A stretch of 64,000 nucleotides of DNA from Betaproteobacteria bacterium (GTDB taxonomy: Bacteria > Pseudomonadota > Gammaproteobacteria > Burkholderiales > Rhodocyclaceae), in assembly GCA_009779265.1 (NCBI GenBank), contig WREP01000007.1:16623-80622 (forward strand), written 5' to 3'. The translations under genes and the position numbers were made by a program. The notes below the pieces were generated by a model. The model did not search any database. It saw nothing but the letters and a program-made list of their open reading frames with translations, and had not been told where the DNA came from. Below, piece after piece: positions 34,714 to 44,416 of the stretch. Every line of letters begins with the position of its first letter. Position 1 is the first letter of the stretch.

Positions 34714-36060
34714 TCAGCCAGAGAAGTGGCCCTCGTCACGATACTGTTGCAGCTTGTAGCGCAAGGTGCGCTCGGAAATGCCCAGCCGTTCAATTGCCGC
34801 CTTGCGCGAACCGCCCACTTCGGCCAGCGTGCGCAGGATGTGTTCACGTTCCAGATCCTTCATATTATCCGCCCTTTTCCCGTCTTGCAGCGGCTCGGCG
34901 GGCGCGGCGGCGGCTTCGGCCTGCGGGCGCGGCGGCCCCAGGTGCAAATGCTCGGGGCCGATCTGGCTGCCTGTCGACAGGATCAGCGCCCGCTGGATGA
35001 CGTTTTCCAGTTCACGCACATTGCCTGGCCAGTCGTGGGCCGCCAGCGCCGCTTCGGCGGCCGGCGCCAGCGCGACGCCGGGACGGCCGAGGCGACCACC
35101 GTGGTCGACAACGAAATGACGGGCGATGGCGACAACATCTTGGGGGCGATGCCGCAGGGGCGGAATGGCGACGGGAAAGACGTTGAGCCGGTAATACAGA
35201 TCCTCGCGGAAACCGCCTTTGGCGACCGCTTCGGCCATGTCACGGTTGGAGGTGGCGATGATGCGGATGTCGAGCGGCACCGGCTTTTTGCCGCCGACCC
35301 GCTCCACCTCGCGCTCTTGCAGCACGCGCAGAAGCTTGGCCTGCAAGCCGGGCGGCATTTCGGTAACTTCGTCGAGCAGCAGGGTGCCGCCCTGGGCTTG
35401 CTCGAATTTGCCGGCCTGCGCCTGCTGGGCGCCGGTGAAAGCGCCTTTTTCGTAACCGAACAGGGTCGCTTCGAGTAGGCTGTCGGGAATGGCGGCGCAG
35501 TTGATGGCGACGAACGACCCTGCCCGGCGCGCCGAATGGCGATGGATATAGCGCGCCACCACTTCCTTGCCGACGCCGGATTCGCCGGTCAGCAGCACCG
35601 TCGCATCGGTTTGGGCGACGCGCCCGGCAATGGCGAAGAGGTCGCGGCTGGCCGGATCGAGGGCGATCACGCCGCCATCGTCGCCACCTTCGGGCAACTG
35701 GTATTTGTTGATATGGGCGAGCAGCGCCGCCGGCTCGAAGGGCTTGAGCAGAAAGTCGCAGGCGCCCGAACGCATGGCGTCGACCGCCTTGTCGACCTCG
35801 GCGTAGGCCGTCATCAGCACCACCGGCAGATGCGGCAGGCGGCGGCGGATTTCCTTGAGCAGCGCGATGCCGTCCATCGGCATCATGCGCACGTCGCTGA
35901 CGACAATGGAAAAAGCCTGTTCGCCCAGCGCCTTGAGCGCCGCCTCGCCGCTGTCGACGGCGACGGCGGGGCGGCCGGCCAGTTCGAGCGTGTCGCTGAT
36001 GGCTTCGCGCAGGCTGGCGTCGTCCTCGACCACCAGAATCGGCAAATGCTGTTCAGCCAT
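34714..36060 (-). CDS. fleR: Sigma-54-dependent flagellar response regulator (FleR/FlrC-like)
   Basis: Activates sigma-54 flagellar promoters when phosphorylated. The 448-residue protein has a receiver domain (about 5-120; VVEDDASLRE, phospho-acceptor D in VVSDVRMMPMDG, lysine in LLKPFEP) and an AAA+ domain (about 135-370) with Walker A GESGVGKE and the sigma-54 contact loop GAFTGA. A Fis-type HTH follows (GGSRKAAIERLGISERTLRYKLQQY). The ATG at 36060 overlaps the sensor kinase stop by 8 bases. Confidence 0.92.
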   Translation of the reverse strand: MAEQHLPILVVEDDASLREAISDTLELAGRPAVAVDSGEAALKALGEQAFSIVVSDVRMMPMDGIALLKEIRRRLPHLPVVLMTAYAEVDKAVDAMRSGACDFLLKPFEPAALLAHINKYQLPEGGDDGGVIALDPASRDLFAIAGRVAQTDATVLLTGESGVGKEVVARYIHRHSARRAGSFVAINCAAIPDSLLEATLFGYEKGAFTGAQQAQAGKFEQAQGGTLLLDEVTEMPPGLQAKLLRVLQEREVERVGGKKPVPLDIRIIATSNRDMAEAVAKGGFREDLYYRLNVFPVAIPPLRHRPQDVVAIARHFVVDHGGRLGRPGVALAPAAEAALAAHDWPGNVRELENVIQRALILSTGSQIGPEHLHLGPPRPQAEAAAAPAEPLQDGKRADNMKDLEREHILRTLAEVGGSRKAAIERLGISERTLRYKLQQYRDEGHFSG

Positions 36061-37264
36061 GCGCTTCCATTCCCGTTTCTGCCGCCAGCGGCAGGGTGAT
36101 GACGAATTCGGCGCCGACGCCCGGCTCCGAGAAAAGTTCGATGCCGCCGCCATGAGCGCGGGCAACGCCGAGGGCAATGGCCAAGCCAAGGCCGGTGCCC
36201 TGCCCCTTGGTGGTGACGAAAGGCTCGAATATGCGCGCCTGCATTGCCCGCGCGACGCCCGGCCCGCTGTCCTGCACGGCGATGACCAACTGGCCGTTGC
36301 GGCAATTGCCGGTGAGGCAAATTTTACCGCCGGCCGGCGTCGCCTGCATGGCGTTTTCCAGCAGATTGACGAGGGCGCCGGCCAAGGCTTTGCGGCTGCC
36401 GACTAGGCGCGCGCCGACGCTGGCGTCGGCGACCGTGAAGATGAGGCCGTGCTCGCGCATCAGCGGTTCGACGGTCTGCGCCGCCTCGGCCAGCAGTTCG
36501 TCGACGGCGATCACGTCGCGGCCGATGCTTTCGCCGCGCGCGAAAAGCAGCACATCCTGGATCAGCCGTTCGAGGCGGCGCAACTGGCTGCCGGCCTTGG
36601 CCGAGAAACGGGCGCGCTGCTCGTCGCCCAGCCCCGGCTGCGCCAGATTGGCGGTATGCAGGAGGGCGGCGGCCAAGGGCGTGCGCAACTGGTGCGCCAG
36701 CGCCGCCGCCATTTCGCCCATTGCCGCCAGACGCTGGCTGCGTTCCAGTTCGGTCTGCATGCGGTGCGCCTCGGTCACGTCGTGCACCAGCATGATCTTG
36801 CCGCCGCCGGCCGCGATCAGGCTCTCGGCCATTGACACGCGGCGCTCGCCGAGCAGCCATTCGCCGACCGTCAGCGTCGGTTCGAGATGATCGCGGACGA
36901 TATCGCCCCAGTGCCGGCCAACGATGTCCGAGCCGAACATGAGCAGCGCCGCCGGATTGCCGGCGACGACCAGGGCCTGGACATCGAGCAGGACGACACC
37001 GGCCGGCAGCGCATCGAGCAGGGACGACAGGCGCTTGGAGAGGGCTTCCTTTTCCTCGTACTGGCGGCGCAATTCGCCGTTGGCGATGGCCAGTTCCTCG
37101 GTCAGCGAGGCAACGCGCCCCTGCAAGGCTTCGTAAGCCTGGGTCAGCTCGGCCGAAACCTGGTTGAACAGGGCGAAAGCCCGCTGCAGATCGGCGGCCC
37201 GCTGCGGATCGGTCGTTTTACTGGCGGAAGGGGTGGCGTCGAGGCCGGGCTGTGCGGGATGCAT
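36053..37264 (-). CDS. fleS: Flagellar sensor histidine kinase (FleS/FlrB-like)
   Basis: The partner of the adjacent response regulator. The 403-residue cytoplasmic kinase has no membrane segment: a coiled-coil start (about 25-85), a PAS domain (about 85-190), the H-box MAAALAHQLRTPL near residue 218, the N-box LVNLLENAMQATP near 306, and G-boxes DSGPGVA and GQGTGLGLAIALG. The ATG at 37264 gives a natural N terminus, but no strong ribosome-binding site is visible. It diverges from fliF, with 107 bases between. Confidence 0.9.
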   Translation of the reverse strand: MHPAQPGLDATPSASKTTDPQRAADLQRAFALFNQVSAELTQAYEALQGRVASLTEELAIANGELRRQYEEKEALSKRLSSLLDALPAGVVLLDVQALVVAGNPAALLMFGSDIVGRHWGDIVRDHLEPTLTVGEWLLGERRVSMAESLIAAGGGKIMLVHDVTEAHRMQTELERSQRLAAMGEMAAALAHQLRTPLAAALLHTANLAQPGLGDEQRARFSAKAGSQLRRLERLIQDVLLFARGESIGRDVIAVDELLAEAAQTVEPLMREHGLIFTVADASVGARLVGSRKALAGALVNLLENAMQATPAGGKICLTGNCRNGQLVIAVQDSGPGVARAMQARIFEPFVTTKGQGTGLGLAIALGVARAHGGGIELFSEPGVGAEFVITLPLAAETGMEAHG

Positions 37265-37371
37265 CAAAAAGAAAGAGGGAATTCGGCCTTGGCAATAGTA
37301 GAATATTTCTCGGCGAATTTGGCTTCCTGATTGATTCTTCTTCTTTTTTGCAACATTCACTCCGGCTATTG

Positions 37372-39084
37372 ATGGCAGCGACGACCGAGACCACGGCAGA
37401 CAATGTTCCGGGCGAAAACCCGGCGGAACGTTTGCGCACGGCATTCAACCGCCTGAACGAACGGCAAAAAATCTTCTTTCTGGTCGGGCTGGCCGCCATC
37501 ATCGCCATCGTCGTCGGCGCCTTCTTGTGGAGCCGGCAGCCGGACTGGAAGGTGCTGTTTTCCAATTTGTCGGAAAAAGACGGCGGCGCCATTGTCGGCA
37601 TTCTGGAAACGCAAAACGTTCCCCATCGCTACGGCGACAACGGCGCCCTCATGGTGCCCGCCGACCGCGTCCATGAAATCCGCCTGAAAATGGCTTCGCA
37701 GGGCCTGCCGCGCGGCGGCCTGGTCGGCTTCGAGTTGATGGAAAACCAGAAGTTCGGCACCAGCCAGTTCACCGAGCAGGTCAATTACCAGCGCGGCCTC
37801 GAAGGCGAACTGGCGCGCACCATCCAGTCCATCGGCGCGGTGCAGTCGGCGCGCGTGCATCTGGGCATGCCCAAACCCTCGGTTTTCATCCGCGACGATT
37901 TGAAGCCGACCGCCTCGGTCATGCTCAATCTCTATCCGGGACGGGCACTGGACGGCGGCCAGATCGCCGGCATTTCGCATCTCATTTCGTCGAGCGTGCC
38001 CAATCTGCCGATCGCCAATGTCACGGTGATCGACCAGAACGGCAACCTGCTGACGCAACTGAAGAGCGTCACCGCCGCCAGTCTCGACGCGACGCAGTTG
38101 AAATATGTGCGGGAAATCGAGGATGGCGTCATCCAGCGCATCGAAAACATCTTGAAGCCGGTGCTCGGCGCCGACAATTACAAGGTGCAGGTCGCCGCCG
38201 ATCTCGATTTTTCGCTCAGCGAGCAGACGGCGGAAACCTTCCGCCCCAACACGGCGCCGGATAGCGGCGCCATCCGCAGCCAGCAGAACAACGAAACGGC
38301 CAGCGTCAACCAGGCGGCCGGCGGCATTCCCGGCGCCCTGACCAACCAGCCGCCGGTACCGGCAACGGCGCCGCTGACCCAGCCCAATGTCGGCGGCCTG
38401 CCCGGCGCGCCGGCAAGGCCGCCGAGGCCGGACGAGGAAAAGGGGCGCGTCGAGGTCGGCGGCATCAGCGCGCCGCTGGTCAATGCCGGGCCGCCCTTGA
38501 GCACGAGCAAGAACACGACGATCAATTACGAAGTCGACAAGACCATCCGCTACACCAAGCAGGCGATGGGCGAAATCCGCCGTCTCTCGGCGGCGGTGGT
38601 GGTCAATCACCGCAAGGGCGTCGGCAAGGACGGCAAGCCCGTCAATCTGCCGCTGCCAGAAAACGAGATGAAGCAGATCAACGATCTGGTACGCGAGGCC
38701 ATGGGCTTCAACCGCGACCGCGGCGATACGCTGTCGGTGGCCAGCGCGCCCTTCACCGAGTCGGCCAGGGGTGAGGCCACGCTGCCGCTGTGGAAAGACC
38801 CGGAAAACATTTCGCACGCCAGGGATATCGTCAAAATCCTGATCATTGCGGCCATCATCGCCCTGCTCTACTTCAAGATCATCCAGCCGTCGCTGCGCAC
38901 CATGTTCCCGCCACCGCGCGAGGAGCCCGAAACGACGGGCAGCGCCGGCGAGGAAGGCGAGGAAGACGCCGTGGTGCACATCGACGAATACGCGCTGAAA
39001 CTGCAAAAGGCCCGCGACATCGCGCAGGGCGACCCGATGGCGGTAGCCAACATCATCAGGAACTGGATGGGAAGCAATGGCTAG
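37372..39084 (+). CDS. fliF: Flagellar MS-ring protein FliF
   Basis: Forms the MS ring in the inner membrane and is the base of the motor. The 570-residue protein has a first membrane helix (IFFLVGLAAIIAIVVGAFLW, about 34-53), the periplasmic ring-building domains (ARVHLGMPKPSVF near 158), and a variable Pro-rich loop (about 305-370). A second membrane helix (VKILIIAAIIALLYFKII, about 485-502) is followed by a cytoplasmic tail that binds FliG. The ATG at 37372 is preferred to the longer open frame. Confidence 0.94.
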   Translation: MAATTETTADNVPGENPAERLRTAFNRLNERQKIFFLVGLAAIIAIVVGAFLWSRQPDWKVLFSNLSEKDGGAIVGILETQNVPHRYGDNGALMVPADRVHEIRLKMASQGLPRGGLVGFELMENQKFGTSQFTEQVNYQRGLEGELARTIQSIGAVQSARVHLGMPKPSVFIRDDLKPTASVMLNLYPGRALDGGQIAGISHLISSSVPNLPIANVTVIDQNGNLLTQLKSVTAASLDATQLKYVREIEDGVIQRIENILKPVLGADNYKVQVAADLDFSLSEQTAETFRPNTAPDSGAIRSQQNNETASVNQAAGGIPGALTNQPPVPATAPLTQPNVGGLPGAPARPPRPDEEKGRVEVGGISAPLVNAGPPLSTSKNTTINYEVDKTIRYTKQAMGEIRRLSAAVVVNHRKGVGKDGKPVNLPLPENEMKQINDLVREAMGFNRDRGDTLSVASAPFTESARGEATLPLWKDPENISHARDIVKILIIAAIIALLYFKIIQPSLRTMFPPPREEPETTGSAGEEGEEDAVVHIDEYALKLQKARDIAQGDPMAVANIIRNWMGSNG

Positions 39085-40078
39085 CCTCGAAGAAGGACTG
39101 GAAAAGAGCGCCACCCTGCTCATCGCCCTCGGCGAGGAACAGGCGGCCGAAGTGTTGCGTCGGCTCGGCCCGCGCGAGGTGCAAAAGCTCGGCCACGCCA
39201 TGGCTTCGCTGAAAACGGTAGCGCGCGCCAAGGTCGAGGGGGTGCTCGACGAATTCCACCAGATCGCCGACGAGCACGGCGTCATGAGCGTGGACACCAA
39301 CGACTACATCCGTTCGGTGCTGACCAAGGCGCTCGGCGACGACAAGGCGTCCAATCTCATCTCGCGCATTTTGCAGGGCGGCGAGACCTCGGGCATCGAG
39401 GGCTTGAAGTGGATGGACGCGCCGACCGTCGCCGACCTGATCCGCAACGAGCATCCGCAGATCATCGCCACCATCCTCGTCCATCTCGAACCCGATCAGG
39501 TCAGCGAAATCCTCAACCATTTCGCCGAGCGCCTGCGCAACGACGTGGTGCTGCGCATCGCCACCCTCGAAGGCGTACAGCCGGCGGCCCTGCGCGAGCT
39601 GAACGAAGCGATGCTGCGGCTCCTTTCCGGCTCGGCCAGCATCAAGAGCGCGGCCATGGGCGGCGTGCGCACGGTGGCGGAAATCCTCAACTTCATCGGC
39701 GCCACCAACGAAACCTCAGTCGTCGACGCCATCCGCGAATACGATCCCGACCTCGCCCAGCGCATCCTCGACGAGATGTTCGTGTTCGAAAACCTGCTCG
39801 ATATCGACGACCGCTCGATCCAGTTGATCCTGCGCGAAATCCAGTCCGATTCGCTGATCCTGGCGCTCAAGGGGGCCTCGCCCGATCTGCGCGAAAAGAT
39901 GTTCAAGAACATGTCGCAGCGCGCCGCCGAAATGCTGCGCGAGGATCTCGAATCCAAGGGGCCGGTGCGTCTCTCCGAAGTCGAGGCCGAACAGAAGGAC
40001 ATTCTCAAGATCGTCCGCCGCCTCGCCGACGAAGGCCAGATCGTGCTTGGCGGCGCTGGCGGCGAGCAGATGATCTGA
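39077..40078 (+). CDS. fliG: Flagellar motor switch protein FliG
   Basis: The rotor protein that contacts both FliF and the stator. The 333-residue protein has the N-terminal ring-binding domain, the middle [22 protein letters not shown] block near residue 127, and the C-terminal torque domain with [22 protein letters not shown] near 235, including its charged residues. It overlaps fliF by 8 bases. Confidence 0.96.
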   Translation: MASLEEGLEKSATLLIALGEEQAAEVLRRLGPREVQKLGHAMASLKTVARAKVEGVLDEFHQIADEHGVMSVDTNDYIRSVLTKALGDDKASNLISRILQGGETSGIEGLKWMDAPTVADLIRNEHPQIIATILVHLEPDQVSEILNHFAERLRNDVVLRIATLEGVQPAALRELNEAMLRLLSGSASIKSAAMGGVRTVAEILNFIGATNETSVVDAIREYDPDLAQRILDEMFVFENLLDIDDRSIQLILREIQSDSLILALKGASPDLREKMFKNMSQRAAEMLREDLESKGPVRLSEVEAEQKDILKIVRRLADEGQIVLGGAGGEQMI

Positions 40079-40093
40079 TCCGGGAAAACAACT

Positions 40094-40801
40094 GTGATCA
40101 TCCCCCGGGAAGAACTCGCCACTTTCCAGCGCTGGCAGGCCGATGCCTTCGACCACCAGGAGCCAGCCGCCGCGCCGCCGCCTGCGGCGGAACCCGCGCC
40201 GCCCAAACCGCCGCCGCAGGAAGAAACGGCGCCGGAACCCGCACCCGCCGTCCGCCTGCCGACCGCCGAAGAAATCGAGCGCATGCACGAGGAAGCCCAC
40301 GCCGCCGGCTATGCCGCCGGCCTCGCCGAAGGGCGGGCGGCGGCGGCGGAAGAAAACCGCCAGGCCAGCGCCGAGACGGCCCGGCAACTGGACGAATTGA
40401 GCGGCGGCTTCAAGCGCGCCCTCGACCAGCTCGAACAAACGGTGGCCGATCAACTGCTCGCCCTGGCCGTCGAAATCGCCGCCCAGGTCATGCGAGGCCA
40501 GATCGCCGTGCGCGAGGACGTGCTCTTGCCCATCGTACGCGAAGCCATCGCCGCCCTGCCCTTGCACCACGAGCCGATAGTGCTGCGTCTCAACCCAGCC
40601 GACGCCGCCAATCTGCGCCATCTCCTCGGCGACGAACCGAGCTTCGGCGACGCGCGCATCGTCGAGGACAACAGCGTCAGCCCCGGCGGCTGCCTGCTCG
40701 AAGCCGGCGCCAGCGAGATCGACGCCCGCATCGAGACGCGCTGGAAGCGCGTGCTCGCAACCATCGGCGCTTCGCCCCAGACCTGGCAGCCACAGCCGTG
40801 A
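40094..40801 (+). CDS. fliH: Flagellar export ATPase regulator FliH
   Basis: Binds the FliI ATPase and docks it at the export gate. The 235-residue protein has a proline-rich N-terminal region (about 20-55), a Glu/Ala helical part with the typical repeats ([18 protein letters not shown], about 75-92), and a C-terminal domain ([21 protein letters not shown] onward). It starts with GTG at 40094, and its stop overlaps the fliI start (GTGA). Confidence 0.92.
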   Translation: MIIPREELATFQRWQADAFDHQEPAAAPPPAAEPAPPKPPPQEETAPEPAPAVRLPTAEEIERMHEEAHAAGYAAGLAEGRAAAAEENRQASAETARQLDELSGGFKRALDQLEQTVADQLLALAVEIAAQVMRGQIAVREDVLLPIVREAIAALPLHHEPIVLRLNPADAANLRHLLGDEPSFGDARIVEDNSVSPGGCLLEAGASEIDARIETRWKRVLATIGASPQTWQPQP

Positions 40802-42213
40802 GCGCGGCCGAATCCACGGCGACCGCCACGCCGACCGCCCGCTGGCAGAAATATCTCGACCATTGCCGCACCGCCGTCGGCAATGCCCAGCCGCTGTGGC
40901 CGGTCGGCCACCTGACCCGGATCAACGGCCTGGTCATGGAAGCCTCCGGCCTCAAACTGCCGCTCGGCAGCACCTGCCATATCCACCCGGCGATCGGCGC
41001 CCCAGTGGAAGCCGAGGTCGTCGGCTTTGCCGGCGAAAAGCTCTACCTGATGCCTTCCGACGATCTCTACGGCCTCGCCCCCGGCGCCCGCGTCGTCGCC
41101 TTCGAGCCGCCGCACCCCCTGCCGCGCATCGGCGACCCGGCGCCACTGCGCCGTCGCGCCATCGACCGCGTCAAACAAGCCCCGGTCGGCGAGGAATTGC
41201 TCGGCCGCGTACTCGACGGCGTCGGCCGCCCGCTTGACAACAAGGGGCCAGTGCGCGCCTCGCGCACCCGGCCGCTACAAAGCCGCCCGATCAACCCGAT
41301 GTCGCGGGCGGCCATCGAACAGCCGCTCGATGTCGGCATCCGCGCCATCAACGCCTTGCTCACCGTTGGCCGCGGCCAGCGCATGGGCCTCTTTGCCGGC
41401 TCCGGCGTCGGCAAGTCGGTGCTGCTCGGCATGATGGCCCGCTACACCGGCGCCGAGGTCATCGTCGTCGGGCTGATCGGCGAGCGCGGCCGCGAGGTCA
41501 AGGAATTCATCGAGCAGATTCTCGGCGAGGAAGGCCGGCGGCGTTCCGTCGTCGTCGCCGCCCCGGCCGATACCGGCCCGCTGATGCGCTTGCAGGGCGC
41601 GGCCTACGCGACGACCATCGCCGAATATTTCCGCGATCAGGGCAAGCATGTGCTGCTGATCATGGATTCGCTCACCCGCTACGCCATGGCCCAGCGCGAA
41701 ATCGCCCTGGCCATCGGCGAGCCGCCGGCAACGCGCGGCTATCCGCCCTCGGTTTTCGCCCGCCTGCCGGCCCTGGTCGAGCGCGCCGGCAACGGCCCGG
41801 AAGGCGGCGGCTCGATCACCGCCTTCTACACCGTGCTGGCCGAAGGCGACGACCAGCAAGACCCCATCGCCGACTCGGCGCGCGCCATCCTCGACGGCCA
41901 CGTCGTGCTCTCGCGCACCCTGGCCGACGCCGGCCACTACCCGGCCATCGACATCGAGCAGTCGATCAGCCGGGCCATGGTCAACCTGATCGACAGCCGC
42001 CATCTCGACCAGATTCGCAAATTCAAGGTGCTGTTCGCCCGCTACCAGCGCTCGCGCGACCTGATTTCGGTCGGCGCCTATGTCGCCGGCACGGATCCGG
42101 TGCTCGATCAGGCTATCGCCAACTATCCGAAAATGGAAAATTTTTTGCAGCAGCGCATGACCGAACAGGCGGATTTCCCCGCCAGCCGAGACGCCCTCTA
42201 TTCCCTGCTCTGA
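40798..42213 (+). CDS. fliI: Flagellum-specific export ATPase FliI
   Basis: The hexameric ATPase of the flagellar type III export apparatus. The 471-residue protein has an F1-like core with Walker [16 protein letters not shown] near residue 200, [15 protein letters not shown] near 223, [13 protein letters not shown] near 283 and the catalytic-loop [21 protein letters not shown] near 299. The frame is open for 460 codons upstream, but the GTG at 40798, overlapping the fliH stop, gives the right length. Confidence 0.95.
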   Translation: MSAAESTATATPTARWQKYLDHCRTAVGNAQPLWPVGHLTRINGLVMEASGLKLPLGSTCHIHPAIGAPVEAEVVGFAGEKLYLMPSDDLYGLAPGARVVAFEPPHPLPRIGDPAPLRRRAIDRVKQAPVGEELLGRVLDGVGRPLDNKGPVRASRTRPLQSRPINPMSRAAIEQPLDVGIRAINALLTVGRGQRMGLFAGSGVGKSVLLGMMARYTGAEVIVVGLIGERGREVKEFIEQILGEEGRRRSVVVAAPADTGPLMRLQGAAYATTIAEYFRDQGKHVLLIMDSLTRYAMAQREIALAIGEPPATRGYPPSVFARLPALVERAGNGPEGGGSITAFYTVLAEGDDQQDPIADSARAILDGHVVLSRTLADAGHYPAIDIEQSISRAMVNLIDSRHLDQIRKFKVLFARYQRSRDLISVGAYVAGTDPVLDQAIANYPKMENFLQQRMTEQADFPASRDALYSLL

Positions 42214-42235
42214 TATCAATACGACATAATAGGGA

Positions 42236-42688
42236 ATGGCCCGCCCCTTCTCCTTGCAACCCCTGCTCGAACTCATGCAAACCCGGGCCGACGAAGCCAC
42301 CCGTCGGCTCGGCGAACTGATCGCCGCCGAGCAGAATCAGCGCAGCCGCCTGCAAATGCTCGAACAGTACCGCGAGGAATACGCCCAGCGCCTGCGCGAA
42401 ACCGTCGCCAACGGCGTGACCCGGCAGATTCTGCGCAATCATCAGGATTTCCTCGGCCGCATCGACGAGGCCATCGGCCAGCAGCGCATCGTCGTCGATA
42501 ACTCCGAGCGCAACACGCGCGCCGGCCAGGAACACTGGCAGGAACAAAACACCCGCCTGAAGGCCATCGACACCCTGTCGCAGCGCCACGACGCGCGCGA
42601 ACGCTACCGCGAGGGGCGCCAGGAACAAAAACTTCTCGACGAATTCAGCACCCGCAAATACAGCGCCGGCAAGACGGAAGAGGAGTAA
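42236..42688 (+). CDS. fliJ: Flagellar export chaperone FliJ
   Basis: A small coiled-coil protein that rides on the FliI ring. Its 150 residues are almost wholly helical and charged (LQPLLELMQTRADEATRRLGELIAAEQ, then RQEQKLLDEFSTRKY at the end), as usual for FliJ. It follows fliI by 22 bases. Confidence 0.88.
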   Translation: MARPFSLQPLLELMQTRADEATRRLGELIAAEQNQRSRLQMLEQYREEYAQRLRETVANGVTRQILRNHQDFLGRIDEAIGQQRIVVDNSERNTRAGQEHWQEQNTRLKAIDTLSQRHDARERYREGRQEQKLLDEFSTRKYSAGKTEEE

Positions 42689-42730
42689 TTCCCTTTCTGA
42701 ATCAAGCGATGAAAATGAAATAGCCGTCAC

Positions 42731-42747
42731 CCGGCACGCTCATTGCT
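42731..42747 (+). promoter_or_regulatory. Sigma-54 promoter of the fliK-fliR operon
   Basis: CCGGCACGCTCATTGCT matches TGGCACG-N4-TTGCW with one mismatch and exact spacing. It lies 39 bases upstream of the fliK ATG and would drive the fliKLMNOPQR run. Confidence 0.8.
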
Positions 42748-42785
42748 TTCCTCTCAGACAAATCCATGCCATGCGAGGAAGCAAC

Positions 42786-43832
42786 ATGAGCATTACCGTC
42801 ATTTCCGCCCTTCCCGGCGCTTCCCAGCCGGGTATCGCCGCGCTCGGCGGCGGCCAGCCGGGCGAGGATGCCGCTGCTGGCGGGTTCGCGGCCTTGTTGA
42901 GCGGTGAATTGCTCAGCCAGATCGGCCTCATCGCCGGCATCGGCGCCACCGACCCCAACGCCGCCGTGACCGGAAAAACCAGCGACAAGCCGACGCCCGA
43001 GGACGATGCGGCCGCCGCGCTGCTCGCCTCGCTGTTCGGCGCCAGCGCCGGGCTGCCGCCGGAAAACCCCGCCGCCACGACGGTCACGACCAGCATTGCG
43101 GACGCCCCGGTCAGCGCCGATCTCCCGGCGGCGCCGGTCATCGCCAGCGACCGCAGGGCGCCGCCGGAATTGCCCGCCGCCAAGACCCTGCCGCAGGGGA
43201 CAGGCGGCACTGTGGAAAAATTGGCGGACAACGGCAAGGATGCCGCCGCCATGAGAGCCCCGGCGGCAAATATTGCCGGCGCCACGCCGGCCGGCGAAAC
43301 GCCGACTGCCGTTAGCGGCCAGATCGCCGCTGCCAGCGCCCATGCCGCCACGACTGTCGCCCATGCCGCGCAGACCGTCGGCGCTCCGCAGCAGAGCGTC
43401 GCCGCGCCGCTGCATTCGCCCGTCTGGCCGCGCGAATTTGGCGACAAGATCGTCTGGCTGGCGCGCAACGAGCAGCAGACGGCGCAGTTGAACATCAATC
43501 CGCCGCAACTGGGCCCCGTCCAGATCACGCTCAAGCTCAGCGGCGAGCAGGCCAGCATCGCTTTCGCCTCGCCGCACGCCGAAGTGCGTCAGGCGATCGA
43601 GAGCGCCATGCCGCAACTGAAGGACATGCTCTCCTCGGCCGGCATCAATCTCGGCCAGACCAATGTCGGCGCCAACCTGCACCAACCGCGCGGCGACACG
43701 GCCTTCGCCGCTGCGGACGGAACCCGCTTGGCGGATGAAAACGCTATACTCCCGGCCAATGAAAAGGGAGCAGGCACAGGCGGTACAGCGGTTTTGCAAC
43801 GCGGACGCGGCCTGGTCGACCTGTTCGCCTGA
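42786..43832 (+). CDS. fliK: Flagellar hook-length control protein FliK
   Basis: The molecular ruler that stops hook growth and triggers the switch to filament export. The 348-residue protein is Ala/Pro-rich in the N-terminal two thirds and ends in the Flg_hook domain (LNINPPQLGPVQITLKLSGEQASIAFASPHAEVRQAIESAMPQLKDMLSSAGINLGQTNVG). The ATG at 42786 follows AGGAAG; an ATG 15 bases earlier is less well placed. This is the canonical copy by position; another FliK-like gene lies at 31905-33110. Confidence 0.85.
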   Translation: MSITVISALPGASQPGIAALGGGQPGEDAAAGGFAALLSGELLSQIGLIAGIGATDPNAAVTGKTSDKPTPEDDAAAALLASLFGASAGLPPENPAATTVTTSIADAPVSADLPAAPVIASDRRAPPELPAAKTLPQGTGGTVEKLADNGKDAAAMRAPAANIAGATPAGETPTAVSGQIAAASAHAATTVAHAAQTVGAPQQSVAAPLHSPVWPREFGDKIVWLARNEQQTAQLNINPPQLGPVQITLKLSGEQASIAFASPHAEVRQAIESAMPQLKDMLSSAGINLGQTNVGANLHQPRGDTAFAAADGTRLADENAILPANEKGAGTGGTAVLQRGRGLVDLFA

Positions 43833-43852
43833 ACTGAAAACGAGGATTGACG

Positions 43853-44407
43853 ATGGCCACCAAGGGAGCAAAACCGGCCGACGAGGGCAGCCCGCCGCCG
43901 TCGCCGAACAAGGGCAAGAAACTTCTGATCATTATTCTGGCGCTGTTCCTGCTGCTGGCGCTGCTCGGCGGCGGCCTCGCCGTCCTGCTCGCGGGCAGCA
44001 GCCATGATGAGGGCGACGACGACGAATACGTCGAGGAAGTGGCCAAGCCCAAGAAGGTCAAGAAGAAGAACGCAACGCCGGTATTCCTCAATCTTGAGCC
44101 CTTCACCGTCAATCTGATCCCGGAAACCGGCGATCAGTATTTGCAAATCAGCCTCTCGCTCGAACTCGACGACGCCGCTTCGGAAACCACCCTGAAAGCC
44201 CTGATGCCGCGCATCCGCAACAACATCACGCTGTTGCTGACCTCGAAGAAGGCTGCCGAACTCCAGACCAAGGAGGGCAAGGAAAATCTGGCGCAGGCGC
44301 TACGGGACGAGATCAACCAGGCCGTCGAGCCGTCTCATCCGGGCAAGAAGGGGCCGATCACCGGCCCGGTGGAAACGGTTTTGTTTACTTCCTTCATCAT
44401 CCAGTAG
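43853..44407 (+). CDS. fliL: Flagellar basal-body-associated protein FliL
   Basis: An inner-membrane protein that surrounds and supports the stators. The 184-residue protein has an N-terminal cytoplasmic stretch, one membrane helix (LLIIILALFLLLALLGGGLAVLLA, about 24-47), an acidic-then-lysine-rich linker and the periplasmic domain (FLNLEPFTVNLIPETGDQYLQISLSLEL). The ATG at 43853 follows GAGGA. Confidence 0.92.
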   Translation: MATKGAKPADEGSPPPSPNKGKKLLIIILALFLLLALLGGGLAVLLAGSSHDEGDDDEYVEEVAKPKKVKKKNATPVFLNLEPFTVNLIPETGDQYLQISLSLELDDAASETTLKALMPRIRNNITLLLTSKKAAELQTKEGKENLAQALRDEINQAVEPSHPGKKGPITGPVETVLFTSFIIQ

Positions 44408-44416
44408 AAGAACGGC

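Noticed and set aside
37300..37371. TGGCTTCCTGATTGAT as a sigma-54 site for fliF
   Set aside because: The -12 GC is replaced by GA, a base pair that is nearly invariant in true sites.
39409..40797. A 934-residue frame that would fuse 463 extra residues to FliI
   Set aside because: The upstream part is an out-of-frame reading of fliG and fliH. The GTG at 40798 gives the normal FliI length.
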